Shown: positions 22,897 to 35,189 of the stretch, piece after piece
How positions within the stretch are numbered: position 1 is the stretch's first letter
Layout: each line of letters opens with the position of its first letter
NCBI RefSeq assembly: GCF_963662255.1
Contig: NC_085055.1
Location: 667,979 to 731,978 of the forward strand
DNA: 64,000 nt
DNA from: Cinclus cinclus
Taxonomy: Eukaryota; Chordata; Aves; Passeriformes; Cinclidae
Direction: 5' to 3'
The notes under the pieces: generated by a model
What the model was told of the DNA's origin: nothing
Seen by the model: only the letters and a program-made list of their open reading frames with translations
The model's database searches: none
Program-made: the position numbers and the translations under genes

Positions 22897-24402
22897 CAGC
22901 TGCAACTTGAGAATCTTTAGTGTTTTGCTGGAGACTGAGCAGGATCCTGCAGCAGCACTGCAACCCGCTGGGCCCTGCAGGTGCTTTAAAGCTTAATAAA
23001 AGTCTCTGTAATTAACCTTCAGTTAATAAATGCTAACAATCAGTTGTTGCAAATTCATGTCCTTGATGCTTATTGGAAGTTGACATTGCAACATTTCTGG
23101 GAATTCTTGTGAGGCCAAACCCCGTGTGTCCATTCTAAGAACTCACTGGGAGTGAAGAGCGAGCTGCATTGAACAGAGCTGTGCTGCTCCCCTGCTCCTG
23201 GTGAGGACAGATGTACAGACAGGGCTCTGCTCATACAGAGGGGCTTTCGCCTTCGCTGCATCTACTGATTTTCTGCTTTGGTTTTAAACAGTTTCAATTT
23301 TAACATCAACCAAATACTTTCCGCAATATTTTCTTCTAGTTTTGTACAATTTCGGTGGATTGAGAGATGTAGGTGCTGTGTGTGGTGCCGGCTGGAATCC
23401 CCGCACCTTGCCTGGTGAGATGATCCCAGGAGGGGTTTCCTCAGTTTTTTTTTGTTGGCTCAGCTCTGAGCAGTCAGGGGTGAGCCACGATCGCAAAGGC
23501 TTTGCAGGGTGATTTGAGAAGCACAGGGGTGTGTCTGGTGTGAGCAGGGACATTCAGCTCTCCTGAGGAGCTCTTTAGCACCACCCTGGGCTCCCTGCAT
23601 GTCCCCTCCTGGTCAGTGAGTGCCAGCTGCTTGGTTCAGCAGCGTGCTCTGCTGACTGCAGCTCATCCAGAGCTCTGTGGCCTGGATCCCCCTGAGATTT
23701 CCAGTGCTCCTCAGCCCCAGCCTGGCCACAGATGCTGGGAGAACATCGGTTCAGGATGTCTGGGTCTGGCTGAGAATGGGTGTGAGAAACAGAAGCGGGG
23801 GAGAAAACGTGTCCCCAAATGAGGGTATTGGGAGTTCAAGGTTTCAGTTTTGTGTTTCATTTAGCCAAATGCAGCCCCATTATTCCTGGCCTTTGGAGCA
23901 GTGAGATAGAGCTGGTCCCCTTCACCCCAGGGCAGATGGAGCTCTGCATATTCTTACACATAAAAAACATCTCAAAGTGCTCATTTGGCAAGATAAACAG
24001 CAAAAGTAACAAAATCCTGGACTTCATAATGCTTTTTTCTCCTTTCCTCTTGCAATCCCATTTCAGAGTTCTGTTGCTTTAGCAGCAGCTTAATCCCCCC
24101 TCATGCCATTGCAGCTCAACTGGAGAAGCTGTGAATCTCTGCTTTGGATTCTGTCCCTCCTGTTCCTCACCCTTGGCATGTCTGGTGACTCTGTAATTCC
24201 AAAATGTCACCAGTTTCAGAATTCAGCCTTCAACACGTGCTCCTGCTTGTGTACATATGTGCACTCACAAAGTCAGAGGCATGTTTGAGTGAATAAATCC
24301 AACCTCCCTCTGGCTGCAAACATTTCCCAAATGGTCTTCCTGTTCATGGGCTTTCAGGTGGTGGTTCCCCTTCCCAAGTGACTGCCTTGGGCTTCAATTT
24401 TA

Positions 24403-24419
24403 CCTTTTTTTTTTTTTTT
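24403..24419. repeat. T-run
   Basis: A homopolymer of about 16 T in intergenic sequence, with no associated retrocopy visible. Confidence 0.7.
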
Positions 24420-26391
24420 AATCTACTGCTATAACTATGTGTAAAATTCCTGTTGGCTGTCCCTCAGGTTCCTTCTCTGCCTTATCTGTTCCCCCAGGAT
24501 GGCAAATCCAACTCCAGCAAGCTGCTGTTGGATCCAGAATTCAGAAATTGTGCTTATTTTTGTAGAAATGGGAAGCTGTATGAGAACTATATGGACATTG
24601 AGAAGCTGGCAGTGGGAGGTGGGGGCTAGGTGAAATCCTTGTTATGAGTTCGGGTTTCTTAAATTAATTTGAACCACAGACTTCAACGTAGAAGAGAAAA
24701 TCAGCGGAGGTGGTTGGGACTGTGTGCAGATCAGTGAGGGGTTTCTGTGCTGCTCTGCCTCCAAAGCAGGTGCTGTGCTGGTTCAGAGCTCTTGCACACC
24801 CAGGGAGCAGCTCTGAGCCTCTTGCTTCACGTGGAATAGAGAGTGAAAAGCAAAATGTTGCTGCCTTCCTGCTAAACAGTAAAAAGTTGCGTGTTTGAAA
24901 ACAAGATTTCAGTTTGAAAGCATCAAAGCAGAATACTGACTTATTTGGAAACCCCTGTTATCTTATCCTGATAATAATGTTCTTTTTTAGACAGAGCTGG
25001 AAGAAGTTTTATTGACCACTTAAATGCCTTCATGAACACAGTACATTTCTGGAGCTGCTGCTTTGTCTTGTGTTCAGCAATACTGCATGGATTTCTATAC
25101 TTCTGCTTACCAAAGTTTCATAGAATTGCTTTTTTCAGTTCAGGGTATGAATGTATTGTCAAATAAGACATTTGCTTCCATTTATAGAACTTGCAATTTG
25201 GTAATAAGCAACAGATGAAAAAGCAGTACCCAAATTCTCTTGTATAAAATTTCTTGTGAATGCCATCCCTTCATTCCATAGAAACAGGCCAGTTTTCAGT
25301 CCTGTGAATAGCATTAAAAAGTACAGAAGAATGAAGGAAGAAAGCAGAAATAACTGAAGCTTAGTGAAGTAGTACAAAATCTAGCACTGGCTTCTGAATA
25401 TCAGCCCAAAAGCTGTTCCTGGGTTCGGTGCTGTACTGGTCAGTGGGTGTCCAGCAGAGGCATTCAAGGGCAGGATAAGTCATTTTTACTTTTTACTACA
25501 AGGTTACAATTTAACTGTGTGAAGGCCCATGTGGACAGCACTCAGTGGCTCCCATGCTGTGCTGTGTCCCTTTCCCCCTCCTGGAGTGTCCAGGTCCCTG
25601 TCCCAGCCTGTCCCTGCCCCTCCAGGACTGCTGCTCCTGCTCCTCGCAGGTTTGGAGGTCCCTGGGGTTGGAAGGGAGCCCGTCTGCAGGGCTGCACTGC
25701 CTCCCGGTGGCTTCTCCCTTCCTTTCCTCAACGAAAGCTGGATGATTCCTTCCTCTGGATGAAAGCCCCTGGCTTGGCTGGGCAGCTGCAGTGGTGGCAC
25801 CTGCAGCGTCTCTGCTGTCCCTTCCCCCGGGGCGATGGCTGGCACATCTGTCCCCTCCTGCTGGAGTTTCTGCACAGCCTGGGGCTGTGCTGTCATTTCC
25901 CACAGCCTGGGGCTGTGCCCTCGTTTCCCCACACCCCCTTCAACACCGCAGTGTCCATCCCTCACCCCACAGCCCTGCTGGGGCACTGGGCACCAAGGGC
26001 TGGCTGTGCCCAGCCTGGCACTTCTGTCCCCAGCAGGACGGGGCTGTGGCTGCCCTGAGCCCGTCACCCATCGGGTGACACTGCCCAGACAGAGCCCACA
26101 TGGGCCTGCCAGCCCTCGGTGCTGTTTTGGGCAGCTGTCACTCCATACCCCAGGGGAGACGTGACCCTTGTCAGCGTGGATGTACCAAACCGCTGCTGGC
26201 ACCACAAGGTCACACGGTGTCTGTGACAGCGGGGCCACCCTGGCAGCCTGGGGGTGCCACCGCTGCCAGGAGCGGCCCCTGGTTCAGCCAGGGCCACACT
26301 GGAAATGTGCCCAGGTACTGCAGGACACCTGAGCCTCAGGGCAGGCTTGGATTGCATATTTGAAATAATATCCACACTGCAGATGGCGGGG

Positions 26392-26532
26392 TGGTGCCCC
26401 TATCCCTGGGAAGTTTGGAAGCCGTGTGGATGTGGCACTTGGGGACATGGGTTAGTGCCGGCCTGGGCAGTGCCAGGGGATGCTGGGCCCGATGGTCTGG
26501 GGGGGCTTTTCCAACCAGAACGATTCTGTGAC
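26392..26532 (+). mobile_element. CR1 LINE 3' fragment
   Basis: Ends with GGCTTTTCCAACCAGAACGA followed by TTCTGTGACTGA, the typical bird CR1 3' terminus in forward orientation, preceded by a CATGGGTTAGTGCCGGCC block seen in CR1 tails. Confidence 0.75.
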
Positions 26533-27106
26533 TGACAGACAAAGCAAGGGCTTGTAATGCTGTGAGTGGAAGTGCAATGGGGTGTAAGGGGGTGAAGGAG
26601 GACTGCTCTTATATACTGGTGTAAGCTTGTAAGCCTGGATTGCTGTTACAAACCAGGTGTAAGGTTATAAACTCGTGCATTTCTCCTTTCCAAACTACAG
26701 TTTGAAAACAGTCTGATGTTGTAACATTTATTTTTTGCTGGGCTGACTTGCTGGGGTGGCAGGTCAGCGCCTGAGTCTGTGCCACTCTCCCCATGGCTGA
26801 ACACGATGCAGTGACAATGATGCAGGCAATTCTAGCTCTTGTCTATGCCATGGGGCACAGGGGTGTAGGGAATGCTGCATCTGAGCAGGGTGACATGCTG
26901 GGTGCTCTTCTCCCCATTGCAGTTTTAACCCTGGCTTTAGGCTGCTTAACCTGGCATTATTTTTTTTCTGAAACATCAGTAGCTTGGACTACATGAAAAT
27001 GCAGGGCATGCTGCATGGCTCTGGGTACACTGTGTACAGGAAAAGCAGCAAGATGAGGTTCCATCCTTATATAACTACAGGATGCTTTGGATTGGGTGGT
27101 GTCTTA

Positions 27107-27146
27107 AAATCCACTAGAGCAGGTGCTCCAAGCGCCATCCAACCTT
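27107..27146 (-). mobile_element. Short CR1 LINE remnant
   Basis: About 40 bp containing CCACTAGAGCAGGTGCTCCA and AGCGCCATCCAACCT, matching a conserved CR1 segment. Too short to assign a subfamily. Confidence 0.6.
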
Positions 27147-28539
27147 ATTTAATGAAATAAATAAGGAGGAAAAGGACTAACCCAAATGTTTGTTTGCTTT
27201 AGAAAGCTGTGAGTGGTGGGGGAGCAGGTGATGCACAGCAAGCCAGGGCTGGGTGCTGCCGCAGGCTCTGGACAGTGGTGGCAGTGCAGGGTCTGGTGCT
27301 GGGGTGAGGCACGAAGGGTCATCACTGCAGGGGATTGATCTGGATTTTAACATCCACGTGTTTCAATTGGCACCTCATGCCCTGTCTGAGACAGGTCTTG
27401 CGCTGTCCCAGCTGGTCCTTTTGGCTGAAAGGACTCTACTAAAATTGGCACATGGGCATTTCCACATTGCAGCTGAGGCTGTACTGTTCCTTTGGGTAAA
27501 TCACTTTATGATTTCCTTTATCTGGGAGTGCTGTGAGTTCAGGGAGGTTGCTGGAGTGGCTCACTGGAGGGCAGGGGAATGGCTCTAGCACCAGATGAGA
27601 CCTTGGTCTTTCAAGGTTAAGCACTGTGAGCTCCTGCCTAAGCCAAGGGTGACCTCAGAGCAGGAGCAGAGCAGAGCCCAGGCTGTGGCTGCACAGCCAC
27701 GCTTCCATCTGGAGACCAGCATGGAAGGAGAGTGGGAAACCTTCCTTAAATGCAGCCAAATAAAATACCAGTTTTGTAGTGGTTCCAGGTATGGCCTCAT
27801 CTTCCTCCATGCTGCTTTCCCGTGCCAGAGCTGTCCTGGGAGCTCCTGTAGCTCCTGGGGAGGGACAGGGAAGGAGAGGGCATTGTCCTGCATTCCCCAT
27901 CACTCAGCTGTGCCTTATCTTCCCATGCCACCTGAAATGTGGCTTCTTTACCTATGTTTTACCTGTCAAACCCTGAAAAAACACCTGAGCTGTGCAAAAG
28001 AGGAGATGGGAGTGCTGGTCTGTGCTCAGCCCTGCATGTTCATGTGTCACTGTGCTGGGACCAGGGCCAGCCCACCCTCACCTGTGTCAGGATGGGCTCA
28101 CCAGCACCTGGCACTGGTGTCTAGGGCACCTGGAGTGGCCATGGAGCTGTGTTCTCTCTTGGTTTTGTTGGAGCAGGGTCTAGAACATCAGGCTTTCACT
28201 GGCTACTGTGCTGCAGAAGTACTGAGGAGAGAGAGTACAGATGGATTTTTAAAATACTTGAATAGTTTGTTGGTGCCCAGAACTTAAAGACATGTCTGAA
28301 AGTTTGGCTAAGGGCCAATCTTCATCCGTTTTTGGGCTGGTGGCACATGGTTCAGCTTCCAGCTTTCTGTGGTGTTTCCTGTTCTGCTCCTCCAAAAGCC
28401 TGAGAGAGCATGAGGCTGTGCTGGTTTGCTGTCGCTAGAACTTTAGTGAAAGAAATCTCCGAAATTTTAATCTGAAAAAACAAAACCCCTGTATCCCAGG
28501 CTCTGTTTGAGCTGCAGCTCAGTGCCCCACGATACCAGA

Positions 28540-28650
28540 CACTGCACTGGGGTGTCCCCATACAGGACCCAGGATACCCCACATTGCACTGGGGTGTCCC
28601 CATACAGGACCCAGGATACCCCACACTGCACTGGGGTGTCCCGTGGCACC
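28540..28650. repeat. 42-bp tandem repeat upstream of AADAC
   Basis: The string GGGGTGTCCC recurs at 28549, 28591 and 28633, defining a 42-bp unit that includes CATACAGGACCCAGGATACC. About 2.6 copies, ending about 400 bp before the AADAC start codon. Confidence 0.92.
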
Positions 28651-28679
28651 ACCACCATCCCCCACTCCACTCCATGTCC

Positions 28680-28830
28680 CTGGGTGTGGGGATGGGACGG
28701 GCAGGGACAGGCAGGGATGAGCAGTGGGGTTCGGTGTGGGGCTGGCAGTAGGGCTTGGTGCAGGGTTCAGTTCAGGTCTGGCATTGGGGTTCAGTTTGGG
28801 GTTCAGTGTGGGATTTTGTTCAGGGCTGGC
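28680..28830. repeat. G-rich degenerate repeat upstream of AADAC
   Basis: Loose repeats of GGGGTTCAGT / GGGCTGGCA-type units, strongly G-rich on the plus strand. The region may form G-quadruplexes; this is inference from G-run density. Confidence 0.6.
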
Positions 28831-28962
28831 AATGGAGCTCCTGCCGACAGCTGCACGCCCTGCTGGGGAAACCTGTTGTTTTGGAAGCTGCACAGTGGAG
28901 TAACCTCTGCCCCGGGTGATAGGACAAGAAATCACCTCCTGGCCGGGACCCAAGCAAAACAC

Positions 28963-28980
28963 GGGATTAACTTTGCCCTG
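28963..28980 (+). promoter_or_regulatory. Possible HNF4/HNF1-like site before AADAC
   Basis: GGGATTAACTTTGCCCTG lies about 70 bp upstream of the AADAC start. It contains a TTAAC half-site resembling HNF1 and an ACTTTGCCC block resembling an HNF4 direct repeat. AADAC is a liver and intestine gene, so such sites are plausible, but the match is partial. Confidence 0.3.
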
Positions 28981-29047
28981 TGCTGGCTTGCGGCTGTTGG
29001 GAGGTGCTGAGAGCTGCTCCCACCAGCACAGAGCAGAGCCTGCAAGG

Positions 29048-29185
29048 ATGGGGGCCAGACTGCTCTGCCTGTGCCTCCTCGCAGCCCTCCTCGGCTACTA
29101 CATCTACAGCCCGCTCCCCGAGGACCTGGCCCAGCCCTGGACTGTGATGCTCGCCTCGGCTGCCTTGAGAGCCCTGGGGCACCTG
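29048..29185 (+). CDS. AADAC: AADAC exon 1: membrane anchor
   Basis: 46 codons, ending in phase 0 at donor GTGAGG. It encodes a hydrophobic segment followed by Y-Y-I-Y-S-P-L-P, the hallmark N-terminus of the AADAC family. Confidence 0.93.
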
Positions 29186-32100
29186 GTGAGGTGGTGGGGG
29201 CTGGGAGGGCAGAGCTGTGGGGCAGGGGGGTTCTCGTGGTCCCGGGGCTCACGGCAGTGCTGGGATGCAGGGGTGCAGGTGATGCGTAGGTACAGTGCTG
29301 CATGCACTGAAGGACAGGAGTAGCTGAAAGGAAGCGCTGAACTGACTGTGACTGTGATATCAAGAAATGTAGATAAGAGCTGATCTTGCAGCCTTGAGAA
29401 AAGGCCACTGAGAGTAATGAACAAAATGTGGCATGTGTGGATGGACAAGCACAGACAGGCTTCTCTTGCTCTCCAGCCCTGTGCAGCTAAAGCACGGCTG
29501 CTTGAATCACTCCTGGTTCCTGTGTACCCAGCTCCCTCTCACTGCTGGGTGTCAGGGGAGGGAAGTCAGAGCAGCTCTCGCATTCTAGTGATTTTTGTGT
29601 TTTCATGGAAATCCGCTGACAGAATAAGCCTGAAAGCCACAGAAAACATCTCTGTGTGAGACGGCCCTTGTTGGCAAGGGAGTTCCTTTCCAGGGCTTTC
29701 CAGTCTGCAGGAGGAGGGAGGATGAGGAGCTTTCTGATGTGTGTCAGGGACTCCTGTTTTGATTTCGGGGCTTGAGGTGGTGGAAGATGGCAGTGGTGAG
29801 AAAGGAAGAAACTGTAGCCTTTAGTGTTGGTGTGCTGCCTCGCTGCTTCCCCTCCTAAATCCCCGGCTGGAGGGAGCCTGCCAGGAGGGCGGGCACGGGC
29901 AGGTCCTTGCCCAGGCACGCCTGGAGCCTGCTCGGGCTCGCTGTCACCTCGGTCACCTCAGCACGGCCCTGCCGGCAGCAGGAGCATCCTCTCTGCACCA
30001 GGATCGTGTGTTTTCCCTGCAAGATGCAGCTGTGTCCGTGGTGCCTGTTGTCCTGCCTGCCCGGGAGCAGCTGGGCTGTGGGCATTTTGTACCTGGGCTC
30101 TCATCTCCTGTGGAACCATAATCCCAAGGGATGGAAACAGCCACAGCCTCCCCGGAGCTGCACTTAGTGTAAATTAGATTTAGGTGGCTCTAAACTGTCC
30201 TAAATATATCCTGAATGGCCATCCAGTTACAGGGCAGGGACTTGTGGTCACTTAGGGTAGGGCTGTGTTTGCAGAGGGGACCCTGTTTTGGCCTGGACTC
30301 CCTGATTTTTGACGTGAACAAAGGGAACAAAGCCACCCTCGAGCGCTCCTGAGCAGGAGAATCCTCTCGGAGCTCCCAAAAGGGTGTGCCAAGAACACCG
30401 TGGCATGGCACATCTCCGTCCCCTCCATTGTGCCAGGTCCTGGGGAGCTCCCAGCTCAGCAGCCCTGCTGGGTGTGCTGAGCCCCTGGGTGCTCCCCTCT
30501 CTGCAGCAGGGATGTGGGAATGCCTCCCTTGCCTGTTGATGTTCGTGTGCTGTGCCCATGTGCTGCCAAGCTGGGAACAGCCTCGGAGAACAAACCTGAC
30601 ACTTGCCGTGGTGTTTGGGCCCAAAACCCTTCAGGTATTTCAGGAAGTGCCCCATGCCCTTGGTCTGAAACACCTGAAGAAAATACAAAACACAGCACGA
30701 TGTTTTGGCTGTCATTGTGTGACCTCACCCCAAAGCTCCCTCCTCTGAAACCGAGGCTCGGGTCCTTCCCAGCCCCACTCTGCCCGTGCTGTTCTGATGG
30801 GGAGCATCCCCCGAGGGTTCCTTATCCCAGCTGCTGCCCCTCTGGAAACCTGAGCTGCTGGAAGCTGTGTGGGCACAGCCCCTGCCCAGGCACAGCCAGG
30901 CTCCCTCCCCCTCCAGAGCTTTTGGGGGTCTGTCCTTGCTGTAGTGCTCCTCTGTGCTAGAGGGAGGAAGGGACAGGGGAAAATGCTTTCCAAAGCACAA
31001 GGATCCCAAAGCCCAAAGTGGCTGCCTTTCCTGGTGCTCCATTACACCCAATAATCTCACACTGGGACAGTGAGGGATTTTAAATTGAGGGCAACATTTC
31101 TTTTTATTGATAATGGCCTGGAAACCACAGGCAGCAGCCCAGTGGTTTTCCACAATGTAAATGGTCCAGATGTGGATAACACAGCTCTGAGAGCGCTGGG
31201 AATCCTTGGTGCTGGGGCTCAGGGAATTCCTCCCACCATGGGGCTTTCACAAGCTCATTGGAATCACAGCAGGACTCACTTTGACTGAGATATTTGTTTT
31301 CTCAAGATGTTAATCCTTGGAGTGGGGAAAGCAAAAACTGAGAAATGTTTATGTAAACTGTGTCAGTGTTGTGGTTAAAACGGCAGCTCTGGCACGTGTA
31401 TGTGTGTTTGTTTTCATGGAGCTGATGGCAAGGACCTGTGTTTCCTTTTGCAGTGTGCCAGGGCCTGCCCACTCATCTCCATCCCGATTCCAATGCACTG
31501 GGATTGGCAGGGCTCCTCCTGGCATCACCCGCTCCAAGCGTTCAGAGAGAGGTGACTCAAAAACGTGGTGACAATCACTGCCAAAGGCTGCCAGCAAGGC
31601 CTGAGCTGTGTGCTATTTCAGCTCCTGAAAAAGAAGGTTATATCATGGAATCCCAGAATCCCAGACTGGTTTGGATTGGAAAAGATATTAAATTTAAGCT
31701 CATTCCACCCTCCTGCCAAGGTCAGGGACACCTTCCACTAGAACAGGTTGCTCAAAACCTCATTATATGTAGAAGATGATTAAACAGTTGCTTTAAAGAC
31801 AACTTGAAGGAAAAAATGCACCAACCAGGGTCATGACTACACATGGTCACAGTCTGAAGGCCAGAGGTTACACCTGGCAGCAGGTATCAGTCACACTGGG
31901 GAGGGTTTCCCATTCTTCCTGGAGACAACAAAGTATCTCTTGCAAGCCGAACTTCAAACAGCTTCTGCATCAGGCTTGGCTGTTTTCTTCCTTTTAAAAC
32001 TCAAACCTGTTTTGAATTTCATCTGTTTTCACCTTCAGATAGCATGTAAGAACTTGGCTTTATCTCTTACTGTTTCAACTGTGATGTGGTGAGGCTGGGG

Positions 32101-35100
32101 TGGGAAGAGGGTCATGTTCCACTGCTGGGGTGGTGGTGGAGGAGCTGTGGGGCTGGTGCCAGAGGCTGTGGGTGGCTCTCTGTGGCACGATGCCCGTGCT
32201 GGTGGGTCACTGAGCTGGACACTGGGCTGTGGAGGTAACCCACATAACACGAGTGTGAGTGTGGCACAAAGCTGCAGCCCTGGTTCTGGGCTGGCTGTGG
32301 CCCTGCTGGGCAGCTGGTGGCAGTGTGGGCTGTGTCACAGAGCGTTTGGTGACTGCCAAGTTCAGGTGGATGCATTCTGGCCTGTTATACTGACTGCTAC
32401 AGCAACTTCACACGTTTGTACCGAGCATCAGTGGCTTCATGGGAATTTAATCTGAGAGTAAACGTGGCTGCACTTGAAGGAGTTTCCCATTGTCCTGTGC
32501 TTTAGTCCGAGGCAGCTGATATGCTGGGGCTCATGCACTACATGGAGGTCTTGAGGCTGTTCACAGCTGTCGAGCTCGTCGCTCCCACGTCCGATGAAAA
32601 CGTCACCGTGACAGCCACAGAGTTCAACAGCGTCCCTGTCCGCCTGTACCTGCCCAGGAGGGCACCTGGCGGGCTCAGGAGGGCCATGGTCTACTTCCAC
32701 GGAGGGGGGTGGTGCCTGGGAGATGCAGGTGAGCTCTGCTGCATCCCACAGTGGGTCTGGGACAAAGATCTCACCTGTCCTTTTGTTCTGTGGGAGTTGC
32801 CACAGGGAAGGGCAGGGGACTGGTGTGTCACCAGTTAAAGGCAGGGGGAGGTTTGGGAAGTCAGCTGGAAGCTGCTGCTGGGAGGAACAGGCAGTTCTGT
32901 GTGTGTGTGTCCATCCTCACACGCCCTGGGCTCTCGTTTCAGGCATGCACGGCTACGACCACATGGCACGGCGCATTTCAAACGAGCTAAATGCTGTCGT
33001 GGTGTCAGTCAAGTAAGAGATATTCTCCTTCCATGTGCCATGGGGGTTTGGAGTACATTAATCTGTTTAAATTAATCTGATTTTTCAGTGTTTCTGCATT
33101 TGGTCACATGCTTTCCTGCTGACTTATAAGCATTTGTGACAGAGGCTGCCAGGGTGAAAGTGGAGAGTTGTGGTCGGGGGCTATTTTGGCTTTATGAAGA
33201 TGGGTGGGTAATAAAGCAGATCCTCTGGGACAGACAGTTCACACTTTCCTGGGCACAGGAATAAACCTCCCCCAGCAGGGAGATGCAGGCAAGCCCTTCT
33301 CTTTATTAACAGCAGGTACTAACACACTTCTCGTGCCTCTGCCAGCTACAGGCTGGCCCCTCCTCACCATTTCCCTGTCCAGTTTGAAGATGTGTACTCG
33401 GTGACCAAGTTCTTCCTCCAGAGCGAGGTCCTGTCCCAGCACGGGGTGGACCCTGCTCGGGTCTGTGTGGCTGGGGACAGTGCTGGGGGCAACCTGGCTG
33501 CAGCCGTGGCACAACAGGTACGATCAAAATGGTCTGCAAGCTCTAAATCAGTGTTTTTGTAGTTTCACCACCACTAAAAGAAGCTCATCTCACAGCACAC
33601 GCTGCTCTCGGGGTCTGTGCGCACAGGATGTCACAAGGTTCTGGGGACCAGGCAAGAGGCTGTGCCTCAGTGGCATCGGAGGAGCTTTAGTGCCACTCAC
33701 ACTTCTGTCCCCTAAAATAGGCTCTCTGCCCTCCAGCTGGGGCATACATCACTCTAACATTAACATCACATTGAGTGGTTTAGGCATGATGTTTGAAAAG
33801 AGAAATTTTATTTCATGGCGCATAAAGATCTAAATAGCAGGGAAAACAAGCAAACAAAAAAGCCCTCACTAAATGCTGCAGTGTCTGATCATATGGTTTG
33901 GTGCCTTTTGCACTTCTTTAGCTTTATTGAATAAAGTCAGCACGATGTTGTTGCTCTCTTGAGAAGTTGTTTGGGCTGTAATGGAACACTGGGAATGGTG
34001 GCACATTTGCTGCAGATGCAGAAGACAGAAAGTTAGGGAGAAAATGGAAAATTTATTAGTGAAGAGGGGAGAAGGTTGACATATAAGAAATGTCAATGTT
34101 CAGTTCATCACATTTATTTGTTACATCTCTAAAGTGCACAGAATTGCAATTGCTTGAGTTGTAACATCTCAGGGTTAAAGACCAAACAGATGAACACGCT
34201 CTTAATTATGTGAAATCATAGGGAGACCCAGAAACCTGAAAGTTTCATGATGTAAGAATAGAAATTTTCTGTAGCTATAGAAAATCTGTCAATATTTCAG
34301 AAAGCACCAAAATTTTAAAGAGAGTGTTTCCCAAAAATAATAATCTTTCAATATAAGAAAAAAAAATTATATTTGATGTTTGATAATTTTTATTATAGCA
34401 TGTTGTTTCAGATGACCTGCCTATTGATTCAGAATTTCTTTATCCTGGTTTTACTGATAATCTTATTTTGCTCATGTTGCAAAATGCAACGTCTTCATTC
34501 TTTCGCTCAGACGTTCTGCCAGCGTGGGAGAATCGACACCTTTACTGATTCTTTGCAATGGTTTCTGGTTTTTCCTACAGCTGTTGGAGGACCCTGAAGT
34601 GAAAACCAAGCTGAAAGCCCAAGTTCTGATCTACCCTGCTCTGCAGGCACTGGACCTGAACCTGCCCTCGTACCAGGATAACGCCCACAAGCCGATCCTG
34701 CCGCGCTCGCTCATGGTCAGGTTCTGGAGCGAGTACTTCAGCTCGGACCCCGCTCTCAGGGAGGCCATGGCCTCCAACAGCCACGTGCCGCCCGAGGCCG
34801 GCCAGCTGTGGCACTTTGTCAACTGGAGCCTCTGGCTGCCCGAGGACATGAGGAAGGATCACAGGCCCGGCGGCCCCGGCCTGGGAGGCGCGGAGCTGGC
34901 CCGGCGCTACCCGGGGCTGCTGGACCCGCGGGCGTCCCCGCTGCTGGCCAGCGAGGCCCGGCTGCGCCGCCTGCCCCCGGCCCTCGTGCTGACCTGCGAG
35001 CACGACGTGCTGCGGGACGACGGCGCCATGTACGCGGCCCGGCTCCGCGCCGCCGGCGTGCCCGTCACGCACCACCACGCCAAGGACGCCTTCCACGGCG

Positions 35101-35189
35101 CCGTGACCTTCCTGGCCGGGCCGCTGGAGCTGGCCCTGGGCCACCGCCTGCTCCGCACCTGCCTGGACTGGCTGCAGGAGAACCTGTGA
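29048..35189 (+). CDS. AADAC: AADAC, arylacetamide deacetylase (five exons, complete)
   Basis: Exons 29048-29185, 32506-32728, 32943-33012, 33346-33517 and 34581-35189 join in phase to 403 residues; human AADAC has 399. Family role: a type II membrane serine esterase facing the ER lumen, which deacetylates arylacetamides and other esters and contributes to triglyceride mobilisation. Residues 4-20 form the membrane anchor. The oxyanion-hole motif HGGGW is at 111-115, the nucleophile in GDSAGG is Ser189, and Asp343 and His373 complete the catalytic triad. All three fall at the same numbers as in the human enzyme. N-glycosylation sequons at Asn78 and Asn282 also match. The start has a strong context (A at -3, G at +4) and no upstream ATG in the nearest 80 bases. 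A paralogue such as AADACL2 is possible but less likely, given the residue-for-residue numbering and the position next to SUCNR1. Confidence 0.95.
31641..31766 (-). mobile_element. CR1 LINE 3' fragment in AADAC intron 1
   Basis: Begins TATCATGGAATCCCAGAATC and continues CTGGTTTGGATTGGAAAAGA, CATTCCACCCTCCTGCCAAG and GACACCTTCCACTAGAACAG. This is the standard reverse-strand bird CR1 tail, with moderate decay. Confidence 0.88.
32506..32728 (+). CDS. AADAC: AADAC exon 2: oxyanion-hole motif
   Basis: 223 nt after an acceptor ending GCTTTAG, donor GTGAGC, phase 1 out. It contains P-T-S-D-E-N-V-T and the HGGGW motif (111-115). Confidence 0.93.
32943..33012 (+). CDS. AADAC: AADAC exon 3
   Basis: 70 nt between a CGTTTCAG acceptor and a GTAAGA donor. 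It encodes the segment ending A-V-V-V-S-V, with Asn144 split across the next intron. Confidence 0.92.
33346..33517 (+). CDS. AADAC: AADAC exon 4: nucleophile elbow
   Basis: 172 nt, acceptor CTGCCAG, donor GTACGA. It begins with Y-R-L-A-P and carries [12 protein letters not shown] with catalytic Ser189. Confidence 0.94.
34581..35189 (+). CDS. AADAC: AADAC exon 5: catalytic Asp and His, stop
   Basis: 609 nt from the TTTCCTACAG acceptor to TGA. It carries D343 in [10 protein letters not shown] and H373 in DAFHGA. From about 34,700 on it is extremely GC-rich (51 of 60 bases in 34921-34980), with Ala, Arg, Gly and Pro enriched around residues 290-335. Confidence 0.95.
   Translation: MLEDPEVKTKLKAQVLIYPALQALDLNLPSYQDNAHKPILPRSLMVRFWSEYFSSDPALREAMASNSHVPPEAGQLWHFVNWSLWLPEDMRKDHRPGGPGLGGAELARRYPGLLDPRASPLLASEARLRRLPPALVLTCEHDVLRDDGAMYAARLRAAGVPVTHHHAKDAFHGAVTFLAGPLELALGHRLLRTCLDWLQENL

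Larger units (their letters stand above)
9101..28940. other. Intergenic region between IGSF10 and AADAC
   Basis: About 20 kb without a gene I can support. Open frames here are short, low-complexity or repeat-derived, and none carries a domain I recognise. In particular there is no HGGG or GDSAGG esterase motif, although mammals have AADACL2 in the equivalent interval. Contents I can name are the microsatellites, minisatellites and CR1 pieces listed separately. A GC-rich but CpG-poor block at about 25.5-26.3 kb is unexplained. Confidence 0.75.
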
